This document shows, piece by piece, positions 58,886 to 64,000 of a stretch of 64,000 nucleotides of DNA. Under the pieces are notes generated by a model. It was given only the letters and a program-made list of their open reading frames with translations, was not told where the DNA came from and did no database searches. The stretch is from Actinomycetes bacterium (GTDB taxonomy: Bacteria > Bacillota > Sulfobacillia > Sulfobacillales > JAIMBI01), in contig JAIMBI010000012.1 of NCBI GenBank assembly GCA_023565505.1, positions 19,917 through 83,916 of the forward strand, in the 5' to 3' direction. Both the position numbers and the translations under genes were made by a program. Each line of letters begins with the position of its first letter. Within the stretch, counting starts at the first letter, position 1.

Positions 58886-59816
58886 CGGGCTGCCGCTCTT
58901 GGTCCTGGTCGGGCCCACCGCGGCGGGCAAGAGCGCACTGGCGCTCGCCTGGGCAGAGGCCGTGGGGGCGGAGATCATCGCGGCGGACTCGACCACCGTC
59001 TACCGCGGATTGGACATCGGGACCGCCAAGCCGTCGCCGGCCGACCGGGCCCGCGTGCCCCACCACGCCCTGGACTTGGTGGACCCGACGGAGACGTTCT
59101 CCGTGGCCCGGTTCCAGGCGGTGGCCGACCGGGCGGCGGTGGAGATCACGGCGCGGGGACGGTTGCCGCTCCTGGTGGGCGGGACGGGCCTGTGGATCCG
59201 CGCCGTCGTGCAGCATTTCCCCTTCCCGACGGCCGAGGACCCCGCGGGCGAGGCCCGCGCCCGCCGGTGGGCGGAACGCTTGGACGACGCGGCGCTCCGC
59301 CGGCGACTCCGCCTGGTCGACCCGGAAAGCTTCGCGCGCATCGCGGCGGGCGACCGGCGGCGGACGCTGCGGGCCCTCGCGGTCTTCTGGGGCACCGGGC
59401 GGCACCTGGTCCGGCATCCGGGCCACACGCCCTACCGCGCTTTGATCGTCGGCGTGACGCGACCCCGCGAGGTGCTGGCCCGCCGTATCGCCGAACGGGC
59501 CCGGGCGCAACTGGAGGCCGGGCTGTTGGACGAGGTTCTCGGACTCCTGCGGCGGGGCGTGCCGCCGGACGCCCCCGCGATGCGGGCGCTGGGGTACCGT
59601 GAAGGCGTGGCTTGGGCCCGCGGCCGGCTGGCCCGGCACGAGGTGTTGCCGCTCATGATCCGGCACAACCGGCAGTACGCCAAGCGGCAGATGACGTGGT
59701 TCCGACGCGAGCCCGGGGTGCGATGGATCGATCTCGAGGCGACGGGGGAGGCCGCCGCCTTGGCGCAGGTCGTGGGGTGGACCCGAGCGTTCCTTCAGCG
59801 ACAGAACACGTGCTGA
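58872..59816 (+). CDS. miaA: tRNA dimethylallyltransferase MiaA
   Basis: LVLVGPTAAGKSALALAWAEAVGAEIIAADSTTVYRGLDIGTAKPS; RHNRQYAKRQMTWFRRE. Confidence 0.96.
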   Translation: MVGDDGLPLLVLVGPTAAGKSALALAWAEAVGAEIIAADSTTVYRGLDIGTAKPSPADRARVPHHALDLVDPTETFSVARFQAVADRAAVEITARGRLPLLVGGTGLWIRAVVQHFPFPTAEDPAGEARARRWAERLDDAALRRRLRLVDPESFARIAAGDRRRTLRALAVFWGTGRHLVRHPGHTPYRALIVGVTRPREVLARRIAERARAQLEAGLLDEVLGLLRRGVPPDAPAMRALGYREGVAWARGRLARHEVLPLMIRHNRQYAKRQMTWFRREPGVRWIDLEATGEAAALAQVVGWTRAFLQRQNTC

Positions 59817-60682
59817 CCGATCCGGGTGACGACGTCGAGCGATCGGATCCAGGGATCCGTGGCCAGGTCGGGGTTGTAGAAGTACAGGGCGCCGTGGGTC
59901 GGATCCCATCCCTCCAGGGCGGCCCGGGCCGCGGCCACGGCCAGCGGCGTGACGGGCAGGTTCACGCGGCCGTCGGCCACGCTCTCGAACTGTCCCGGTT
60001 GGAAGACGACGCCGGCGATGGTCGGGGGGAAGCCGGGGGCCCGGGTGCGGTTCAAGACCACGGCGCCGACGGCGACCATGCCGAGAAACGGCTGGTTGCC
60101 CGCTTCGGCTTGGATCACGTGGGCGAGGAGCATCACGTCCTGGGCGCTGTACGCCGGCGCCGCCGCGCCCGCCGGGGCCGCTGGGGCCGCGTACGTCGCG
60201 CCGGGAACCGGACCCGGGTACGGGATGACCAGGGTCTGGCCCGGCTCCAGGCGGTCGGTCGCCAGACGGTTCTGGTGCCAGAGCAGCACGAGGGGGACCC
60301 CGAACCGCCGGGCGATCTGGGCCAGCGTGTCGCCCGGCTGGACGACGTACCGGCCGGGGACCACCAAATCCCGACCTGCGTCGATGAGCGTGCTGGTGCC
60401 GAGGTCGTTGGCCGCCTGGAGGGCGGCCACCGTCGTGTCGAACCGGCGGGCCAGCGCCCAGAGGGTGTCGCCCCAGCGAATGCGGTACAGCCGGGGGGGT
60501 TCGGCTACGGGGGCACGCCAGCGGACCGGTCGGGGCTGCGGCGGTGCCGCCCGTTCGGGATGCCGGGCGGGTTCCACCCGCACCGGGACCGGCGGCGGCG
60601 CAGCGGCGGCGACGACGAGCCAGGTGGAGGCGACGAACAGCGACAGCGCGTGGCGTTCCGACGTTCCGGCCAGGATGCGCAC
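59795..60682 (-). CDS. SleB-like cell wall hydrolase with two LysM domains
   Basis: [77 protein letters not shown] start at 60682. Confidence 0.92.
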   Translation of the reverse strand: MRILAGTSERHALSLFVASTWLVVAAAAPPPVPVRVEPARHPERAAPPQPRPVRWRAPVAEPPRLYRIRWGDTLWALARRFDTTVAALQAANDLGTSTLIDAGRDLVVPGRYVVQPGDTLAQIARRFGVPLVLLWHQNRLATDRLEPGQTLVIPYPGPVPGATYAAPAAPAGAAAPAYSAQDVMLLAHVIQAEAGNQPFLGMVAVGAVVLNRTRAPGFPPTIAGVVFQPGQFESVADGRVNLPVTPLAVAAARAALEGWDPTHGALYFYNPDLATDPWIRSLDVVTRIGQHVFCR

Positions 60683-60944
60683 GGACAATCCTCCCTTGCT
60701 CTTCCGGGAACAACGCCGGTCTGGACCCACGGACGCCCGGAGCCCGTCACGACGGCTGTCCGGACAGGAGACGGCTTGGCGCCCGTCCGTGTCCCGCGGA
60801 CGCGACGCCGTGTTCCCAGGGTATGCGCCCGAGGGCTCTGGGTTGTCTTGGAATCCGTGGCGGCCGGCTGCCAACGTCGCGGCGGGGAGAGTGGGCAAAC
60901 CTCCCGTGCGTATGATGGGGCGGAGGGCAAGGGAGGGAACGACC

Positions 60945-61525
60945 ATGCGCCCGGGTGCGGATCGCGAGCCGGACAATGCCCGCGACGTGATCCGGTGGGT
61001 GGAGGCGGGGCGGCTGACCCCGGCGGAAGCTCTCGGGCGGCTCCGCCGCCTGGACGGGCGACCGGCCCCGCCCTCGGGCATCCGCGCGCCCGAGGACCAT
61101 GTCCACACCGCGGAGCACGTGTGGCGGGAGATCGACAGCCTGGTCGGCTTGAAGGAGGTCAAGCGGCAGATCCGGGAGATCTGGGCGTTCGTCGAGATCC
61201 AGCGCCGTCGCGGGGCCGTGGGGCTGGCCACGGAGGCCCAGACGTTGCACATGATCTTCCGGGGGGCCCCGGGTACCGGCAAGACGACGGTCGCCCGTCT
61301 CGTCGGGCGCCTGTTCGCGGCCCTCGACGTCCTGCCCAAGGGGCACCTGGTCGAGGTGGAGCGGGCCGACCTGGTCGGTGAGTACATCGGTCACACGGCC
61401 CAGAAGACCCGCGAGGTGATTCGCCGCGCCATGGGCGGCGTGATGTTCGTCGACGAGGCGTACAGCCTGGCGCGGGGCGGCGAGAAGGATTTCGGCAAGG
61501 AGGCCATCGACACGCTGGTCAACAC
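60945..61525 (+). pseudogene. spoVK: SpoVK-like AAA+ sporulation ATPase, truncated/interrupted at about 61,520
   Basis: [68 protein letters not shown] then unrelated residues [15 protein letters not shown]...; 3' half absent downstream in the window. Confidence 0.85.
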
Positions 61526-61531
61526 CTATGT

Positions 61532-61918
61532 TTGCGTTTTTGGTATCGAACCGAGTGCCACTGGCCCCTCGGACAACGCTATTACTCGGACGACTTTTTG
61601 GAGCGGACAAGCCATCGCTTTGAGGCGCGGCTCCCGGAACTCATCGAACTGTATTATGGAGAACAGAAGAGCCTGAAGGAGATTGAGCAGGCAACGGGTA
61701 TTCCATGGTATGGCATCAAGTACCTTTTTCACCTGTATGGGATTCGTCGGATGACGCTCAAAGAACGGGGGCGACTGCGCCGTCTAAAGGACAGAAACCA
61801 AGTAGAACACTTATATCGGGAAAAGCACTTCTCCGTGGTGACGATTGCACGATTGTTAGATCGATCACCGACCTATGTCCGCTCGGTTCTCCGTGACATC
61901 GAGGAGAGCGATACATGA
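61532..61918 (+). CDS. Predicted DNA-binding protein with two HTH-like segments (5' end may be truncated)
   Basis: [25 protein letters not shown] and [25 protein letters not shown]; frame extends upstream to the spoVK junction. Confidence 0.55.
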   Translation: MRFWYRTECHWPLGQRYYSDDFLERTSHRFEARLPELIELYYGEQKSLKEIEQATGIPWYGIKYLFHLYGIRRMTLKERGRLRRLKDRNQVEHLYREKHFSVVTIARLLDRSPTYVRSVLRDIEESDT

Positions 61919-62004
61919 CACGACCTCAGGGCAAGCCTGTCAGGGGTGCGCGTATCATCAGGATGGGAGGATACGCCAGCCCCACCAGCGAACCCTGAAG
62001 CGGG

Positions 62005-62382
62005 GTGATTTGTCACGTGAATGACGCAGCAACACGCCGGGAAGAACTGCGCCGCGCCATCGAAGACCGTATTCATGCCCTGTTCGGAACCCGACCTCGT
62101 ACCGGGGATTATTACGAGGACTTTTATGGGGACGGCACGCGGTTCCAGGGTTCCGACGAAGACTACAAGTGGCTTGAGGAAACCTTTGGCATTACGGAAG
62201 AAGAAGACGTGCGCTGGCAACTGATCGAGGAGGACCATTACTACGGGGAGACGACCGAGGAAAGAGAGACCGGGGAGCCTGATGAGCTTCGACCGTGGCT
62301 TGACGACGATGAAGCCGTCTGCGCGTTTCTGGAGGACCTGAAGCGAAAGTACGAGTCGGTGGCCGCCACCTATCCTGGATAA
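62005..62382 (+). CDS. Hypothetical acidic protein
   Basis: 125 aa ORF, lower GC, followed by strong terminator. Confidence 0.6.
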   Translation: MICHVNDAATRREELRRAIEDRIHALFGTRPRTGDYYEDFYGDGTRFQGSDEDYKWLEETFGITEEEDVRWQLIEEDHYYGETTEERETGEPDELRPWLDDDEAVCAFLEDLKRKYESVAATYPG

Positions 62383-62390
62383 ACAAAAAA

Positions 62391-62416
62391 CCGGGCTCCC
62401 TATTCAGGGAGCCCGG
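62391..62416. terminator. Bidirectional-context intrinsic terminator, U-tract on the minus strand
   Basis: CCGGGCTCCC-TATTCA-GGGAGCCCGG, perfect 10-bp stem; reverse strand followed by TTTTTTGTTT. Confidence 0.92.
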
Positions 62417-62426
62417 ACAGACCCAC

Positions 62427-62879
62427 TTAGTTGGCCTTGGTTTGCGTGGCGTCCACAGCCGCCGCGACAGCCTTTTCCGCGTCAGCCTTGGCGTCGGCTT
62501 GGATCTGTGCGGGATTCTTTGCCGCCTCGGCGCGGAAGGCGCGGACACCGGCGTTCAGAGCGGCGTCCAGGACCGGACCCGTCAGGCTCAGACCGTGCGT
62601 ATGAGCGACCTGAATCAGCCGTCCGGCGATCTCCTGGCTGGCCTGCTCTTCCGTCATACCAGCCGTCGCCTGAAGGGCTCCCGGCAGGATGACGTGGAGA
62701 AGGTGGTCAGCCGCCTGGACCTCACTGATAAAGCGGTCAGCCTGGGCTTTGCCCAAGTGAGCCTCCAAGAGACCCTGAACCCTGGGACGTTCGGCCACGA
62801 CCACGTAAGCCAACGCGACTCCGGCGAGTTCAGCCAAACCGGACAAAACTTGACTCACGACAGCGGGCGGAATGGGCAT
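62427..62879 (-). CDS. Phage holin-like protein (LLH-type suspected)
   Basis: N-terminal hydrophobic AELAGVALAYVVVAE, then basic/Ala-rich helical region ending ...AAAVDATQTKAN; terminator directly downstream. Confidence 0.5.
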   Translation of the reverse strand: MPIPPAVVSQVLSGLAELAGVALAYVVVAERPRVQGLLEAHLGKAQADRFISEVQAADHLLHVILPGALQATAGMTEEQASQEIAGRLIQVAHTHGLSLTGPVLDAALNAGVRAFRAEAAKNPAQIQADAKADAEKAVAAAVDATQTKAN

Positions 62880-62920
62880 GTGGGATTCCTCCTTGATGCA
62901 GCATGTGGTTCCATAAGGGA

Positions 62921-63373
62921 TTACCGAGAAGGGGGGATGATCTGTGTCCCTGACTTAGCGGCTTTCAACGCCAACAGGATCGGCCACGTAATCTCGTGAA
63001 TCCCGGTCCCTTGGCCGGTATGGTGAGGGCGGCAGAGGACGACGAGATTCCGAATGTCGTCGGGGCTAGTAATAGGGTCAGTGAGATGCCGACTGAAGCC
63101 ATAAGGGTCAAGGAGACGAAGCGTCTCTTGGACTTGATCGGGATCGAGGTCGTTCCACAGGCTCCACTCGAACCAGTGGTGCGTTTCCAGGTTCTCCCTG
63201 GACCCACAGATCCAGCAGGGGAGCCCCATTTCCTGCACCAGAATGTGGTGGTTTTTGCGGTACTCCTCTGCGGTGGGATCTTCCAGCCGCTTGACGTGTT
63301 CCGGGACTAGCACTTTCTCCGTCAAATGACGGACAATTTCGTGCGCGGCGACGACGGACTCCAAAAATGTCAT
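62921..63373 (-). CDS. HNH endonuclease-like phage protein
   Basis: CWICGSRENLETHHWFEWSLWNDL...NLVVLCRPHHTGQGTGIHEITWP. Confidence 0.75.
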   Translation of the reverse strand: MTFLESVVAAHEIVRHLTEKVLVPEHVKRLEDPTAEEYRKNHHILVQEMGLPCWICGSRENLETHHWFEWSLWNDLDPDQVQETLRLLDPYGFSRHLTDPITSPDDIRNLVVLCRPHHTGQGTGIHEITWPILLALKAAKSGTQIIPPSR

Positions 63374-63391
63374 CCTTTCGGGAGGGATACG

Positions 63392-63721
63392 ATGCTAACG
63401 GTCGTGGTCATGGGGACTTTATCAAATGGATTGAGCGGAGCAGCATGGCGCAAGGGCGGGACCCAATATCGCCTCAACGCCTTGATCGAGGCCATAGAGA
63501 CCATCGGCGGAGAGGTCGCCGCGATTCAGTTCCCCAACCGGACTTTTGGCCTAACCGACATTCGGTACGCGCTAACGGTGCGGGTGCCGTCCAAAGAGAT
63601 TCGGGATAAAGTGCTGGCGCTGCCCCGTTTGCCGCTGCGAGGCTGGGGATTTCGGGCTGACGAGTGGGTGAAAGAAGCTGTCGCCCGAGCGGAGACGGCT
63701 CCGCGTAAGGCGGTTGTGTAG
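63392..63721 (+). CDS. Hypothetical phage-associated protein
   Basis: 109 aa ORF with GGGAGGG before ATG, followed by strong intrinsic terminator. Confidence 0.65.
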   Translation: MLTVVVMGTLSNGLSGAAWRKGGTQYRLNALIEAIETIGGEVAAIQFPNRTFGLTDIRYALTVRVPSKEIRDKVLALPRLPLRGWGFRADEWVKEAVARAETAPRKAVV

Positions 63722-63734
63722 AGACAGGAGTAGG

Positions 63735-63767
63735 ACCGGGGCAGCCGACCCTGCCCCGGTCTTTCTT
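63735..63767 (+). terminator. Intrinsic terminator
   Basis: ACCGGGGCAG-CCGACC-CTGCCCCGGT then CTTTCTT. Confidence 0.92.
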
Positions 63768-63936
63768 ATTGAGCGGGGGCGACTGGCTTAAGGGCGTTGA
63801 AAGCCTGACCGGCGGCGGCCAAGACTGCGGCGTACTGCTGGTGCAGTTGGTTGTACTGCGCCTGGAGATTTGTGACCTGAGCCTGAGCAGCGGTGGCCTG
63901 CTGTTGGGCGGCCTCGATCTGGCTGTCAACGCCGGT
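63766..63936 (-). pseudogene. 3' remnant of an Ala/Gln-rich coiled-coil gene
   Basis: Manual translation ...TGVDSQIEAAQQQATAAQAQVTNLQAQYNQLHQQYAAVLAAAGQAFNALKPVAPAQ*; in-frame stop and no start at the mobile element junction. Confidence 0.7.
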
Positions 63937-64000
63937 TTAAATTTGATCCACTTGCGCCGGTCAAAATTGACCCACCTGCGGACTCCCCCAGCGAGGTGGG
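63937..64000. mobile_element. Probable end of an IS21-family insertion sequence (continues beyond window)
   Basis: TTGATCCACTTGCG (63943) and TTGACCCACCTGCG (63967), 12/14 direct repeats 24 bp apart, typical multi-repeat IS21 termini with TTGACCCACC core. Confidence 0.6.

Noticed and set aside
59612-61381. 589 aa plus-strand ORF overlapping SleB-like gene and spoVK
   Set aside because: Low-complexity antisense/out-of-frame product; SleB-like (minus) and SpoVK (plus, other frame) explain the region.
61940-62004. Possible structured leader (CCCC...GGGG) before the 62005 ORF
   Set aside because: Pairing is short and interrupted; no riboswitch class recognised.

Overview
This is a high-GC chromosomal window. 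I read it as a spore-forming Firmicute of a Symbiobacterium-like lineage, based on gene content only: RNase J, YtrH/YtrI, TepA, YlzJ, SpoIIIE/FtsK, a YhbH-like protein, SpoVK and a SleB-like hydrolase. About 1-7 kb and 32-61 kb are mostly housekeeping and sporulation genes (uppP, ftsK, rodZ, dacF, birA-bioY, cinA, a DEAD-box helicase, recA-recX, ymdB, pepA, mutS-mutL-miaA). About 7.4-34.6 kb is a dense acyl-CoA catabolic region. It holds a DUF35/SCP-x-thiolase pair, two MaoC half-proteins, six family III (CaiB/BaiF) CoA-transferases, an SDR, two enoyl-CoA hydratase family proteins, an acyl-CoA ligase, a nitronate monooxygenase, a thiolase and four acyl-CoA dehydrogenases. At about 61,520 a spoVK-like AAA gene stops mid-domain and is joined to a lower-GC, phage-like segment (HTH protein, holin-like protein, HNH protein, two strong intrinsic terminators). 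That segment ends in a truncated coiled-coil gene cut by what looks like an IS21-family element end. The most interesting leads are: (1) spoVK interrupted by a possible sporulation-linked (skin-like) or phage-derived element; (2) an alternating pattern of CoA-transferases lacking and retaining the catalytic Asp, including one fused pair; (3) a DUF35/thiolase pair with a Cys-to-Ser change at the nucleophile position; (4) a split FtsH-like membrane protease; (5) a near-perfect BirA operator just upstream of birA. No tRNA, rRNA or CRISPR array was recognised. All homology calls are by eye, with no database search.
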